Shown here piece after piece: positions 1 through 9,525 of a DNA stretch of 64,000 bases (the first letter of the stretch is position 1; every line of letters starts with the position of its first letter). The stretch is from Bacillus gaemokensis (GTDB taxonomy: Bacteria; Bacillota; Bacilli; Bacillales; Bacillaceae_G), in contig NZ_LTAQ01000023.1 in NCBI RefSeq assembly GCF_001590835.1, forward strand, positions 101,868-165,867, written 5' to 3'. A model generated the notes under the pieces. It had not been told where the DNA came from. It searched no databases and worked only from the letters and a program-made list of their open reading frames with translations. Both the position numbers and the translations under genes were made by a program.

Positions 1-1
1 A

Positions 2-718
2 GGTGCTGCTGTATTTGATGATATTCTTGTCGTTATTTTACTTGCATTTGCTATGAGTTTCTTAGGTTCAGCTGATGTAAGCTTAACTATGATCATCTTG
101 AAAAAAGTTGTCTTCTTCGCATCTATTATCTTAATTGGTTGGAAAGGTGTTCCAATGATTATGCGTTGGTTATCACCACTGCGCGTATCAGAGTCTATTA
201 TTAGTGCTGCTCTTATCATTTGTTTCGCTTTTGCATATTTCGGTGAGATTTTAGGAATCGCAGGAATTATCGGTGCATTCGCTGCTGGTATTGCAATTTC
301 CCAAACAGATTATAAGCATGAAGTAGAAAAGAAAGTGGAACCAATCGCTTATGCAATGTTTGTCCCAATTTTCTTTGTAAGTATTGGAATGAATATTACA
401 TTTGCAGGTATCGGGGATAAAATTTGGTTTATCTTAGCTTTAACAGTAATTGCTGTCTTAACAAAACTAATTGGTTGTGGCTTCGGAGCACGAATGACTG
501 GATTTGACTTACAATCCTCTACAATCATTGGATCTGGAATGGTTTCACGCGGTGAAGTCGCGCTTATCATCGCGGGGCAAGGACTTACTTCTGGACTATT
601 AGCACAAGATTACTTTACAGCAATCGTTATCGTTGTTATTTTAACAACAATGATTACACCACCAATGTTAAAATACTCTTTCGGTGTAAAAGATAAGCAA
701 TTAAAACTAGGTAAATAG
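2..718 (+). CDS. Na+/H+ antiporter, CPA2 family (5' end outside window)
   Basis: This is the C-terminal part of a cation:proton antiporter of the CPA2 (GerN/NapA/KefB-like) type. The frame is open from base 2 through the ATG at 53, so the true start lies upstream. About 238 residues remain and contain repeated hydrophobic membrane segments. The GAAVFDDI segment at the window edge is the acidic ion-binding motif of this family. The protein probably exchanges Na+ (or K+) for H+ across the cytoplasmic membrane. GerN of B. cereus, which acts in inosine-triggered spore germination, is the closest family member I can think of, but I cannot separate it from paralogues using this fragment. Confidence 0.85.
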   Translation, partial: GAAVFDDILVVILLAFAMSFLGSADVSLTMIILKKVVFFASIILIGWKGVPMIMRWLSPLRVSESIISAALIICFAFAYFGEILGIAGIIGAFAAGIAISQTDYKHEVEKKVEPIAYAMFVPIFFVSIGMNITFAGIGDKIWFILALTVIAVLTKLIGCGFGARMTGFDLQSSTIIGSGMVSRGEVALIIAGQGLTSGLLAQDYFTAIVIVVILTTMITPPMLKYSFGVKDKQLKLGK

Positions 719-750
719 TAACTATATAAAGTACTAGTTTCATAATATTC

Positions 751-796
751 AAAAACGAGATTACTATCTTATGAAGATAATAATCTCGTTTTTTTA
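751..796 (+). terminator. terminator after the antiporter gene
   Basis: AACGAGATTA pairs with TAATCTCGTT around a short loop and is followed by a run of T on the plus strand. It closes the antiporter transcript. Confidence 0.8.
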
Positions 797-877
797 TTCA
801 TAAAGGAACTAGGAAAATGTCTCTAAAAAGGCGAATGAAACATATATGTACCATATAAATACTTTTGGAGGTGTTTC

Positions 878-1366
878 ATGGATCGCAAAGATATTTTTTT
901 AGAGCAACTCCTTGCATGTCATAATGAAAACAATTGGTTTGTCTCACTACAGAGTGCACTTGATGGTCTTACTGAAGAACAAGCTTCTTGGAAAGATACA
1001 GATGCGACAAATTCTATTTGGGAAATCGTTAATCATTTGATTTTCTGGAACGATCGCATTCTAAAGCGATTTTACGGTTTTGCTGCTCAAGAACAAATTA
1101 AAAATAATGATGATACGTTTCAAAATATAAGAAATTTAGATTGGCATGCTACAGTTGCACAAATTGATACGATTATGGAAAAGTGGCAAACGGCCCTACA
1201 TAATTGCGATGAAACAAAGCTCGCTCTCTCTCAGTCAGCAGAAACTGAAGAAACATGGACATCTGTTTTACTAAACTTCACAATTCATAACGCTTATCAT
1301 ATTGGACAAGTTATCTCTATTCGCAAACAACAAGGAAGTTGGGAGAGAGAACATGGCGTTCATTAA
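878..1366 (+). CDS. DinB family protein
   Basis: This 162-residue protein has the size and four-helix pattern of the DinB/YfiT superfamily. Histidines in NHLIFW (near residue 52) and HNAYHIGQ (near residue 142) fit the family's metal-binding triad. Family members include bacillithiol or mycothiol S-transferases and many proteins of unknown role, so no substrate can be given. The start ATG follows GGAGGTG with good spacing. The gene is monocistronic, with terminators on both sides. Confidence 0.85.
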   Translation: MDRKDIFLEQLLACHNENNWFVSLQSALDGLTEEQASWKDTDATNSIWEIVNHLIFWNDRILKRFYGFAAQEQIKNNDDTFQNIRNLDWHATVAQIDTIMEKWQTALHNCDETKLALSQSAETEETWTSVLLNFTIHNAYHIGQVISIRKQQGSWEREHGVH

Positions 1367-1380
1367 CAAACTTATACATA

Positions 1381-1414
1381 AAAAAGCGAGCTGATATCCT
1401 TTGGCTCGCTTTTT
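1381..1414. terminator. bidirectional terminator
   Basis: AAAAAGCGAGC pairs with GCTCGCTTTTT between two convergent genes, the DinB-like gene and the aminotransferase, with T-runs in both directions. Confidence 0.8.
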
Positions 1415-1424
1415 CACCCTTTTA

Positions 1425-2777
1425 TTAAATACGTTCCATCGCAGTTTTCAATGTCCCAACAATAAAAGCAATTTCCTCACTCGAGATAACAAGAGGTGGT
1501 GCCAATGTTAAAATATTATTATAGCCTGCTGTCGTCATTCCGTTACGACCAATGATTAATCCTTTTTCCTTACAAGCGTTCACTACACTTGCAATTTTGT
1601 CATTATCAATTGGTTCTTTTGTTCCTTTATCATTTACCATCTCAATGCCAACCAGTAAGCCTTTTCCTCTAATATCTCCAACAAGTGGATGATCTCCAAT
1701 TTCTTCTTTTAATTGTTCTAATAAGAGTGATCCCATTTGTGCAGAACGTTCGATTAAATTTTCATTTTCCATAATTTCTAAATTTTTAAGCGCTAATGCA
1801 CAAGCTGCCGGATTTCCACCAAACGTGTTAATATGACGGAAAAAATCATATTCCCCTGTTCCTTTAAATGCTTCATAAATTTCTTTCTTTACTGCTGTTG
1901 CTGATAATGGTAAATATGCACTTGTTATCCCTTTCGCCATCGTAATAATATCAGGCTTCACATCGTAATTCATAAAACCAAACGCTTTCCCCGTACGACC
2001 AAAACCGCAAATTACTTCGTCACTAATTAGCAATGCACCATGCTTTTTGCATGTCTCATGAACAGCTTTCATATAATCTTGCGGTGGCATCAAAATACCT
2101 CCGCCTGTAATAATTGGCTCCATAATAAATGCAGCTATCGTTTCACTTAATTCCCACGCCATAACACGGTCAATTTCTTTCACACATTCTATATCATAAA
2201 TATTTTGCGACTCGATCTCTGGCATTCGGTAACAATCTGGCGGCGCTACATGTAAAAATCCTGACGCAAATGGCTCATATTGATACCTCCGCTGTGCTTG
2301 TCCTGTCGCTGCCATCGTCGCCATCGTATTTCCATGATAACCACGATAACGTGACATAAATTTATAACGGTGGGCTTCTCCCTTATATGCGTAATATTGA
2401 CGAGCGATTTTAAATGCTGTTTCATTCGCTTCTGATCCACTATTAGAGAAGAAAATAACATATTCTCCTCCAAGCCATTCATTTAACTTTTCAGCAAGCT
2501 GAATTGCAGGTTCATGAGATTGTGACATTGGAAAGTATGATAATTTTTGCAGTTGTTCATACGCTGCCTCAGCAAGCTCTTTTCTTCCATATCCACTATT
2601 CACACACCAAAGTCCACTCATTCCATCTAAGTACCGTTTTCCTTCTATGTCTTCTACCCAGCATCCCTCGGCTTTTGCCCCAACCATTGTACTATTTGGA
2701 CTAAAGGGACGCATTCCATGCCACACATACTTTTCATCCTTTGCTAATAATGCATCTGTTTGTTTCGTCTTCATCAT
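1425..2777 (-). CDS. class III pyridoxal-phosphate aminotransferase (omega-amino acid:pyruvate type)
   Basis: This is a class III (fold type I) PLP aminotransferase of about 450 residues. The motifs are in order: FSNSGSEANE binds the cofactor phosphate, ISDEVICGFGRTG holds the aspartate that contacts the pyridine nitrogen, and MAKGITS carries the lysine that forms the Schiff base. Such enzymes move amino groups from omega-amino acids or polyamine-derived amines to pyruvate or 2-oxoglutarate. The substrate is not evident here. An upstream in-frame TTG (2813) exists, but I prefer the ATG at 2777 (or 2774), which follows AAGGTGGA. The symporter and DUF485 genes lie immediately upstream on the same strand as a separate unit. 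Confidence 0.9.
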   Translation of the reverse strand: MMKTKQTDALLAKDEKYVWHGMRPFSPNSTMVGAKAEGCWVEDIEGKRYLDGMSGLWCVNSGYGRKELAEAAYEQLQKLSYFPMSQSHEPAIQLAEKLNEWLGGEYVIFFSNSGSEANETAFKIARQYYAYKGEAHRYKFMSRYRGYHGNTMATMAATGQAQRRYQYEPFASGFLHVAPPDCYRMPEIESQNIYDIECVKEIDRVMAWELSETIAAFIMEPIITGGGILMPPQDYMKAVHETCKKHGALLISDEVICGFGRTGKAFGFMNYDVKPDIITMAKGITSAYLPLSATAVKKEIYEAFKGTGEYDFFRHINTFGGNPAACALALKNLEIMENENLIERSAQMGSLLLEQLKEEIGDHPLVGDIRGKGLLVGIEMVNDKGTKEPIDNDKIASVVNACKEKGLIIGRNGMTTAGYNNILTLAPPLVISSEEIAFIVGTLKTAMERI

Positions 2778-2930
2778 ACATTCCACCTTCCATAACAACT
2801 TATATTCCTCCAAGCTGCGCTGGCACCATGATGATTTAAAACTTCTTCCTGCTTATTTTCATTCCACATGAATGAAACAAATCCTACCAAATAATGCGTA
2901 ATATTTTAAAAGCAAATTACAAACTAAAAA

Positions 2931-2957
2931 AAGCCCTCCAATTAATTGGAAAGCCCT
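2931..2957 (-). terminator. terminator of the symporter operon
   Basis: On the minus strand GGGCTTTCCAATTAATTGG forms a hairpin followed by seven T. It sits seven bases after the symporter stop codon. Confidence 0.75.
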
Positions 2958-2963
2958 AATCTT

Positions 2964-4514
2964 TTAATGTGTTGAAACGTCACTAACACCATGACCTGTG
3001 TTAGATTTAACAAGGATTTCATCAAATTTCGCTACATCTTCTTTCTTACTTGAAAAGATTGTCCCTAAATATGCCGCTAAGAATCCAAGTGGAATCGAAA
3101 TAATTCCAGGTGTTGTATAAGGGAATAACGCTTCTCCAACAAAAATCGCTTTCCCAGCTTCAGGGTTCCAAACATTTGGACTTAAGGCAACTAACACGAT
3201 TGCTGAAACTAAACCAACAACCATACCGCAAATTGCGCCAGTCGTATTAAAACGCTTCCAATAAATTGTAAACAAAATAACTGGTAAATTGGCGCTTGCC
3301 GCAACCGCAAACGCTAATGAGACTAAGAAAGCAACATTTAATGTTTGCGCAAATAACGCTAATATAATAGATAATACTGCCACACCAATTGAAGCATAGC
3401 GTGCCATTGATACTTGTTCTTTTTCTGTTGACTTGCCTTTCCGGATAATCTCATTATAAAAGTCATGTGCAAATGCTGAAGCAGCTGTTAAAACAAGGCC
3501 AGCTACAACCGCTAAAATTGTAGCAAATGCAATTGCTGAAACAAAGGCAAACAGGAAATCTCCTCCAAGTGCTTTCGCTAATAAAGGTGCTGCCATGTTA
3601 CCAGCTGGATTGGCCTGGATAATTGCTGCATTCCCTACAAACGCAGCTGCACCAAAACCTAAGAAAATTGTCATAATATAAAACGCACCAATTAACCAAG
3701 TTGCATATACAACAGATTGGCGTGCTGTTTTTGCATCCCGAACAGTAAAAAAACGAACTAGAATATGAGGTAATCCTGCTGTCCCAAGAACAAGACCTAG
3801 ATTTAAAGAAATCGTATCTAATCCATCTTTGTATTTCACACCTGGATTCAAAAATGCTTCCTTAAGCGGTGTTGCAGTTTTCATCTGTGCAAACATTTCT
3901 GTTATGCTAAAATTAAATTTTGCAAATACAATAACTGAAATAATAAACGTACCCGCCATCAGTAAAACAGCCTTTACAATTTGCACCCAGCTTGTTGCTG
4001 TCATACCTCCGAAAATCACATATACCGTCATTAACGTGCCAACAATTAAAACAGATGTCGTATATTCAATTCCTAATAATAATTTAATAAGTGCTCCTGC
4101 TCCCACTAGTTGTGCAATCATATAGAAAATGGAAATCGTCATCGTATTTAAAGCGGCAATCCCGCGTACCTTCCTTGCGTCAAAACGTGCGGCGATCATA
4201 TCTGCTAATGTATACTTCCCTAAATTTCTAAGTGGTTCCGCAACAAGATATAATACAACTAAATACGCAACAAGAAAACCAACGCTATAAAAGAAACCGT
4301 CAAATCCAGTTAACGCTACTGCACCAGCAATTCCAAGGAATGAAGCAGCCGACATATAATCTCCCGCAATGGCCAGACCATTTTGCCAACCAGTTAATCC
4401 CCCTCCTGCTGTATAAAACTCGCTCGCATTTTTTGTCTTTTTCGACGCAAAATATGTAATAACGAGTGTTCCTAGCACAATAATTAAAAAGAGTGCAAAC
4501 GCTGTTGTGTTCAA
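2964..4514 (-). CDS. sodium:solute symporter, acetate permease (ActP/YwcA) type
   Basis: This 516-residue protein belongs to the sodium:solute symporter (SSF) family and has about 13 hydrophobic segments. The N-terminal SEFYTAGGGLTGWQNGLAIAGDYMSAASFLGIAG block is typical of cation/acetate symporters such as ActP. It probably imports acetate or another short monocarboxylate with Na+ or H+. The gene starts two bases after the stop of the upstream DUF485 gene, the standard pairing for this transporter group. A terminator follows directly. Confidence 0.9.
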   Translation of the reverse strand: MNTTAFALFLIIVLGTLVITYFASKKTKNASEFYTAGGGLTGWQNGLAIAGDYMSAASFLGIAGAVALTGFDGFFYSVGFLVAYLVVLYLVAEPLRNLGKYTLADMIAARFDARKVRGIAALNTMTISIFYMIAQLVGAGALIKLLLGIEYTTSVLIVGTLMTVYVIFGGMTATSWVQIVKAVLLMAGTFIISVIVFAKFNFSITEMFAQMKTATPLKEAFLNPGVKYKDGLDTISLNLGLVLGTAGLPHILVRFFTVRDAKTARQSVVYATWLIGAFYIMTIFLGFGAAAFVGNAAIIQANPAGNMAAPLLAKALGGDFLFAFVSAIAFATILAVVAGLVLTAASAFAHDFYNEIIRKGKSTEKEQVSMARYASIGVAVLSIILALFAQTLNVAFLVSLAFAVAASANLPVILFTIYWKRFNTTGAICGMVVGLVSAIVLVALSPNVWNPEAGKAIFVGEALFPYTTPGIISIPLGFLAAYLGTIFSSKKEDVAKFDEILVKSNTGHGVSDVSTH

Positions 4515-4516
4515 AT

Positions 4517-4855
4517 TTATCGCCTCCCCTTTTGCATATCTTGAAGGATTTTCTCTGAAGCCTTATCAAATGACTCTGCTTTTTTGCTATACATCATACA
4601 TAAAACCCAAGTCATAACAAATTGTGCAAATGCAAAAACCCACGCCCATGTTACATCACCAAATGCTGCTTTATTTAATACCTTCGAATAAGAAGTCAAA
4701 ATCGGCAATGCAATAAAAAAGCTAAAAAAGAAAATACTCATAGGGATAATAAATTTCCGCTTTTTTTCTAATAATGACTGAAATTCCACTGACTGAACGA
4801 CTTCTGTGTAATTTATCTCGCTTTGTAACCTGCGTGCTGAACTGTCTCGTTTCAT
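4517..4855 (-). CDS. DUF485 membrane protein, partner of the acetate-type symporter
   Basis: This 112-residue protein has two strongly hydrophobic segments (roughly residues 38-60 and 70-92), the usual DUF485 (YwcB/YjcH) layout. In many bacteria this gene is coupled to actP-like symporter genes, as here with a two-base gap, so it is likely an accessory subunit. The biochemical role of DUF485 is not settled. The start follows GGAGGGGGAGAGG. Confidence 0.85.
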   Translation of the reverse strand: MKRDSSARRLQSEINYTEVVQSVEFQSLLEKKRKFIIPMSIFFFSFFIALPILTSYSKVLNKAAFGDVTWAWVFAFAQFVMTWVLCMMYSKKAESFDKASEKILQDMQKGRR

Positions 4856-5049
4856 TTGTCCTCTCCCCCTCCTAAATTTTCCGAAACAAATTCCCTCTTA
4901 CGACCTTACAAAACACTAAATTTTATAAATATTCAGAAACTTACATTTATTTTAGACAATCTCTGTGTCTCTGCAAAGATTTTTCGATAGACAATTTTCG
5001 GCATATTCCCCTAATTTTTTAATATACTTTTTCAAAATAAAAGTAGTGC

Positions 5050-5679
5050 TTATCGCACCACTTCCTTTCCTTCATCTTTTTCTAAGTTACGTGCCGTCTC
5101 ACTTACTTCAACATCTTTTCCATTTTTATACGTACCAAATAAAAAATCATACACCGGGTTCGAAACACCGAACCAATAATTTTCATTTTTGTAATGGTGC
5201 AAAATATGTTGTTTTTTTAACCATCTCCCAAAACGAGTAAACGGACGGATTGGTTTATGCGCTATATAATGTTTCCATTCATATACAAGTAACATCACGA
5301 TCATCCCAAGTCCAAATGAAAATGTAATTGTTATATTACTTGTTGTACCATACAAAATGAATAAATAGAACGCAAACCCTGGCATGCTATACCAAACAGG
5401 TAAAAATAATAATTTCAAATCATCTGGATATACATGATGATCGTAATGCAATCTTTTCAATATCTTTAGTAAAAATGGATTTTTTGGTGGTTTAATATGA
5501 AATAAAAAACGATGTGTAACATATTCATTGATTGTATAAAAAATGATACCCGCTAGACAAGATACGATCGCCATCCATGTGAATAATTGCATTTTCAAAA
5601 TAATGATAAAAAGCACCAATACTCCCACCATAATGACAATATCATGTTGCAAAAAGAATTCCTTTATTACCCTTTTCAT
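5050..5679 (-). CDS. fatty acid hydroxylase superfamily membrane protein
   Basis: This 209-residue membrane protein has histidine clusters HRFLFH, HYDHH, HYIAH and HILHHYKNEN. These are the di-iron ligands of the fatty acid hydroxylase / sterol desaturase superfamily. It should hydroxylate or desaturate a lipid at the membrane using O2 and two iron atoms, but the substrate is unknown. Four hydrophobic helices surround the histidine boxes. A small inverted repeat overlaps the stop codon and may act as terminator. Confidence 0.85.
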   Translation of the reverse strand: MKRVIKEFFLQHDIVIMVGVLVLFIIILKMQLFTWMAIVSCLAGIIFYTINEYVTHRFLFHIKPPKNPFLLKILKRLHYDHHVYPDDLKLLFLPVWYSMPGFAFYLFILYGTTSNITITFSFGLGMIVMLLVYEWKHYIAHKPIRPFTRFGRWLKKQHILHHYKNENYWFGVSNPVYDFLFGTYKNGKDVEVSETARNLEKDEGKEVVR

Positions 5680-5756
5680 TCATTATGCCCCCTTCTAAAA
5701 AAAGCCGTAACACATCGTTACGACCTCTTCTTTTTATCTATATTATTCTATTCACA

Positions 5757-6050
5757 TTACAAATTTGCTTGCTGTTCCATTGTAGAAAAAAATTTTTTCG
5801 AACCAAATATATTTTGCTTGGGAATAATGTGTTCAACCGCAAAGACAGTTACGTCTCCTCTTTGGACTTCTCCAATAATTAATCCAAATATTTCATGATT
5901 TACAGCAAATGTTGGTTGCTTTGTTTGCAGCAATCGCTCAGCAGTATGAAGAACAGCCTCATATAAAGGATCTCTGTCAATAACTTCTTTTCTGATTTTT
6001 GGTGCCAATGTAATAATAATTTCTTTTCCATTAACGGTGGTTCGATACAT
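5757..6050 (-). CDS. small conserved protein of unknown function (DUF3903-like)
   Basis: This is a 97-residue soluble protein that begins MYRTTVNGKE. A longer frame runs to 6119, but the ATG at 6050 follows GGGGAG at the right distance and leaves a 19-base gap to the upstream LysE gene. I recall similar short proteins in the B. cereus group (DUF3903), but this is from memory. The mixed alpha/beta pattern has no catalytic motif that I recognise. Confidence 0.65.
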   Translation of the reverse strand: MYRTTVNGKEIIITLAPKIRKEVIDRDPLYEAVLHTAERLLQTKQPTFAVNHEIFGLIIGEVQRGDVTVFAVEHIIPKQNIFGSKKFFSTMEQQANL

Positions 6051-6069
6051 AGAAATCTCCCCTTCAATC

Positions 6070-6702
6070 TTATGTGAACAACTGTAAAGCTTTATACGCA
6101 AAATGGATCGAATACCCAACTAAAACGATGCCAGCTCCCGCTGTAATATAACCGAGCGCTTTCGGCTTAAGCAATGTTCGTCCAAAATGAACAGAAAAAG
6201 CTATATTTAAATTCCACAAAATAATGCCAACGATAATGCAAAGACTATACAAAAAGGCTTCTTGTTTTGTCACCTTCGTAAGCAATGAACTAAGTGTACT
6301 CCCGTATACACCAAACCAAAAGACAAGATTTAACGGATTAGATACCGCAATTAAAAATCCCGCCATAAAGGATTGCCGCAGTCCACCTACCTCTTCTTGT
6401 TTATATTCCATATTCGAGTGTAAAATTCCTTGTTTCACACTTTGAAACCCCAAATAAAACAATAGGAAAAATCCCATACAATACATAAATGCTTGGACAT
6501 ATGTATACATAAACACTGAAGATAACCCAAAATAAATAAGGAGCATAAATAGAATATCTGCACTCATTCCTCCTACTCCTACAATCCAAGCATGCCAAAA
6601 ACCACGTTCAATCCCTCGTTTTAACATTTCAATATTAATTGGTCCCACCGGTGCAGCTAATGAAATACCTAGTACAATTTGCTGTATAATTGCTCCAATC
6701 AT
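6070..6702 (-). CDS. LysE/RhtB family exporter
   Basis: This 210-residue protein has six hydrophobic segments. Its start, GISLAAPVGPINIEMLKRGI, is the conserved N-terminal signature of LysE/RhtB/ArgO amino acid exporters. It probably exports an amino acid or a derivative, but the substrate cannot be inferred. It forms a likely two-gene unit with the small gene immediately downstream. Confidence 0.9.
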   Translation of the reverse strand: MIGAIIQQIVLGISLAAPVGPINIEMLKRGIERGFWHAWIVGVGGMSADILFMLLIYFGLSSVFMYTYVQAFMYCMGFFLLFYLGFQSVKQGILHSNMEYKQEEVGGLRQSFMAGFLIAVSNPLNLVFWFGVYGSTLSSLLTKVTKQEAFLYSLCIIVGIILWNLNIAFSVHFGRTLLKPKALGYITAGAGIVLVGYSIHFAYKALQLFT

Positions 6703-6776
6703 CGCTCTATCCTTTCCATACCTTTTACTATTAACTAATGAGAAAACTTTAAAAAAAAGACTAGCTTTTATAAAAG

Positions 6777-6895
6777 TGAACTGTACCCCGAATCATGGGC
6801 ACTAAAAAAGTCCATGATTCAGGGGGATGTTTTTGCACCCATTTCCTTGTTATAACGGAAACAATGATAAAAGTGAGGTACGGGCTGATTTTCTA
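6777..6895 (+). mobile_element. left-end remnant of an IS3-family element
   Basis: TGAACTGTACCCC at 6777, then a short inverted repeat around CCATGATTC and finally GTGAGGTACGGG, match in order the left end of the IS remnant at 24061 (TGAACTGTCCC, CCATGATTCGGAG, GTGAGGTACGGG). Only the non-coding end survives. It sits in the same orientation as the copy at the other border of the accessory block. Confidence 0.65.
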
Positions 6896-7495
6896 GTTTT
6901 CATATTTTTCTCCTCTTATTCGCTTAGCATACATTGAATTCTAATTTAAGAAGTTAAATTCCTTTTGTATACTATACTCAACACACGTTATTGATATAAA
7001 CCTCGCTCTCAAAAAGTAGCTTACATGTAAGCTCAACAAAACAAAAGTATGTCCTTTTATAAATTAATTAATTAAAATAATACAATAAATACTAGTTTAA
7101 AATGCATAAAAATAGCATAAAAGCATCTCTTTTTATGCATTTTATTTTTCTATTAAGTTGAGAATTTTGTGTCGCTAGACATCCCCCCTTAGAAGCTTGT
7201 TCCCTGTTCATGTATATTTCTTTTGTATTATTTATTGAACGTGAATTTGTTATCTATTGTAGTTTTATATTCAAATTTGTATCATGCAAATCTATTTGTT
7301 TAAATTGATATTTTTCTAATCAAAAATCCGATTGGTAATGTTTCCACTTAAATAAGTTTTGCTTTTCCAGACTGGTTACGTCCTTTTTAAATACTAGAAT
7401 CAGATTACTTGCAAAAAGTTTCTTTTTTGCACTAAAACCAGCATTATCATGTTAACTTATCTATAGAAAAAATTAAAATAAACTTAATCCACGTT

Positions 7496-7527
7496 AAAAG
7501 GACCTGCTATCAGTTGCAGGTCCTTTT
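7496..7527. terminator. strong hairpin terminator
   Basis: AAAAGGACCTGC pairs perfectly with GCAGGTCCTTTT around an eight-base loop. It could end the DUF5065-like transcript coming from the right on the minus strand. Confidence 0.7.
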
Positions 7528-7708
7528 CAAATAAGAAAGAAATTTGGAGATCACGTATTCATTCAATACAAAAACTTCTAACATAAATCAATAGTTACTA
7601 CAATTTTTCGTACTAATGTCCTAACTAATGTGATTCCACTTAATTCTTTTATAAATAACTTCTCTCATTTATTTCATTGTATACTATCCTTTGAAAGCGC
7701 TTGTACAA

Positions 7709-8179
7709 TTATTGAGTAATCTTAAATGGTTGGCCATGTAAAAATGTTGTTTCCCCGTTCTTTAGGGTAAGCTTCATAACCGCAACATAAGTATCTGGGG
7801 TATATACAGCGGTAATTGGTGTTTTAAATTCAGCGATTCCTGTCCATACGCCAGAATCCTGAATAGTTATATATCTTTGAAGTGAAGTTTCTGCATCCCC
7901 CAAGTCATGAATTCTAAAAATTTTCATCACAGCACTTTCCCCAGGCTCAAGTCCAAATGACATTCTAAATTCTTCACCTTGTTTCAAATCACCTACACGA
8001 GTGATATCTGGTGAGTAGTTTGCATTGTGATGGACATGTTGCCAAGATTTAAGTCCCCATTCATCATTGAACGGATCAGAGTAAGCCGCAGCAGCTTGTG
8101 TAGTTGGTTTAATCATTTCAACAGCTGTGAAACCGCCAAGTGTTAACGCTCCGATAATTGCTACTTTTCCTAATTTCAT
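7709..8179 (-). CDS. secreted DUF5065-like protein, copy 1
   Basis: This 156-residue protein has a signal peptide (MKLGKVAIIGALTLGGFTAV, cleavage near QAAAA). The mature domain shows W-x-HVHHNANYSPD, a GEEF strand, KIFRI, Y-T-P-D-TYVAVMKL and a C-terminal HGQPFKIT, matching the two paralogues at 19.75-20.75 kb. I assign it to the DUF5065 family of Bacillus, whose role is unknown. The ATG at 8179 is preferred over a TTG six codons upstream, because GGAGG precedes it. It is exported and probably a beta-rich small protein. Confidence 0.7.
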   Translation of the reverse strand: MKLGKVAIIGALTLGGFTAVEMIKPTTQAAAAYSDPFNDEWGLKSWQHVHHNANYSPDITRVGDLKQGEEFRMSFGLEPGESAVMKIFRIHDLGDAETSLQRYITIQDSGVWTGIAEFKTPITAVYTPDTYVAVMKLTLKNGETTFLHGQPFKITQ

Positions 8180-8427
8180 AATATGTTTTTCCTCCAATAT
8201 AAATTTAGTAGTTAGATCAATTCCATAATAAGTACAGTTTGCACAATGAAAAAGATTATTTGGTCAATTCAATTATACATGGAAATAATAACAATTAAAG
8301 TGTTTTTATTACAAATTTTTATTCTTTACGTAAAAAAAGAAATTTATCCCATTTCTTAATTTTTAATAGATTCTTTGTTATGGGGTTGTACCATATCTTG
8401 TTGTCGAGCGCTTTTAAACTTTATCCT

Positions 8428-9126
8428 TTATTTATAAAGAAATTGGAATAAATATACAAATACTCCTGTAGAATCTTCTTTTAATTCTACTTTTTTAATC
8501 AAATTTTGTGTTGTAGGACCGAAATTACCATTGGCAGTAGCATCATCTAATCCTTCTTCATATTGAATCGCGTACATTAACGCCTTTTGAACATCACGAG
8601 AGTAATGACCATCACAAGGCATGTAGAAGAAACCAGCACGGTTGATATATTTGTTGTTTAACCATTGTTGAATACTTCGAACTTTTGAGCTACCTCCAGT
8701 GATTAATACATAAGCGTCCATGGTTAAGAGTGCTTTAAATAATTTTGGATTTACAGCACCATCTGCTGTACAGCCTAAATCTTTCTGCATAGAAGTAATT
8801 GCAGACTGTGTACCTGGCCCATACGTTCCTGTAATCCCACCTGGTCCATATCCTTTACAATATAAAGCAGCTTGAATAATTTTTACAATATTTGCATTCG
8901 TATTAGATGTTGTGCTAATTGGACATTTTTTTGCAACTGTTTGTAATGTAGTAGGGCCAAAACTAGTAGATGTATTTGTAATCCCAATTTCTAATTGTAA
9001 TGCTTATGTTAAAGCACCCATGGTTGACCAACCTGTTTTCCCATTTTCTTCGATTGCAGTATAACCTGCTTTACCTTTATACGTGCTATTTACCCATTGT
9101 TGAGCTTTTAAGACCATTTGATCCAT
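8428..9126 (-). pseudogene. broken peptidoglycan-binding / glycoside-hydrolase-like protein
   Basis: The gene starts at ATG 9126 after an AGAGG site. It encodes repeated alpha-helical modules of the peptidoglycan-binding domain type (MVLKAQQWVNSTYKG, TSFGPTTLQT, NGNFGPTTQNL). Codon 41 is TAA (9004-9006), and the flanking residues GALT-ALQLE show the frame is otherwise intact. The frame also ends early at 8428 after FVYLFQ, where related cereus-group proteins continue into a large C-terminal catalytic domain (from memory, DUF1906-like). It is therefore interrupted and 3'-truncated. A second N-terminal remnant of the same gene lies at 19253. Confidence 0.75.
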
Positions 9127-9130
9127 AACT

Positions 9131-9525
9131 AAGACCTCTTCCCATTATTTTTTAATACACTTAGATATACTTAAGTAAGTTTTGATTCTAAATAATTTTT
9201 TTGTCCTTCTGGTAATAAATTTACTGCTAAATTTGGTATAAAAAGTCCCCTTTTTTCTCAGTATTTTGTCGATACCTTAGCATGTTATTCTTCAAAAAAG
9301 AGCGATATTTTAATACATCACTCTTTTTGATTTTCTAACTTCAGTTACGTAATAGATTCTTCTATTTTTTGATATTTACTGTAAAAAATTTTTAGGCCTT
9401 TACTTTTTAAAAAATTATCTCTTAATCTTTAAGGATTATCTTAAAAATATAACTGAACATGTTGAAGCATCTAATTGTAAAATTCAATATAAATTTACAA
9501 TTAGATAAAAATTCCCCTGTTTTTT
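9131..9525. other. intergenic region with a hairpin
   Basis: No gene is supported. A hairpin at 9294-9328 (AAAAAGAGCGAT with ATCACTCTTTTT) is the only clear signal and may terminate either strand. Confidence 0.5.

Larger units (their letters stand above)
6703..7708. other. gene-poor boundary between backbone and accessory block
   Basis: About 1 kb with no convincing gene. It holds an IS3-type end remnant (6777-6895), a 14-bp inverted repeat with an 18-base loop (arms 7099-7112 and 7130-7143, AAAATGCATAAAAA), and a strong hairpin at 7496-7527. AT-rich remnants fill the rest. This is the left border of the accessory region. Confidence 0.6.
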
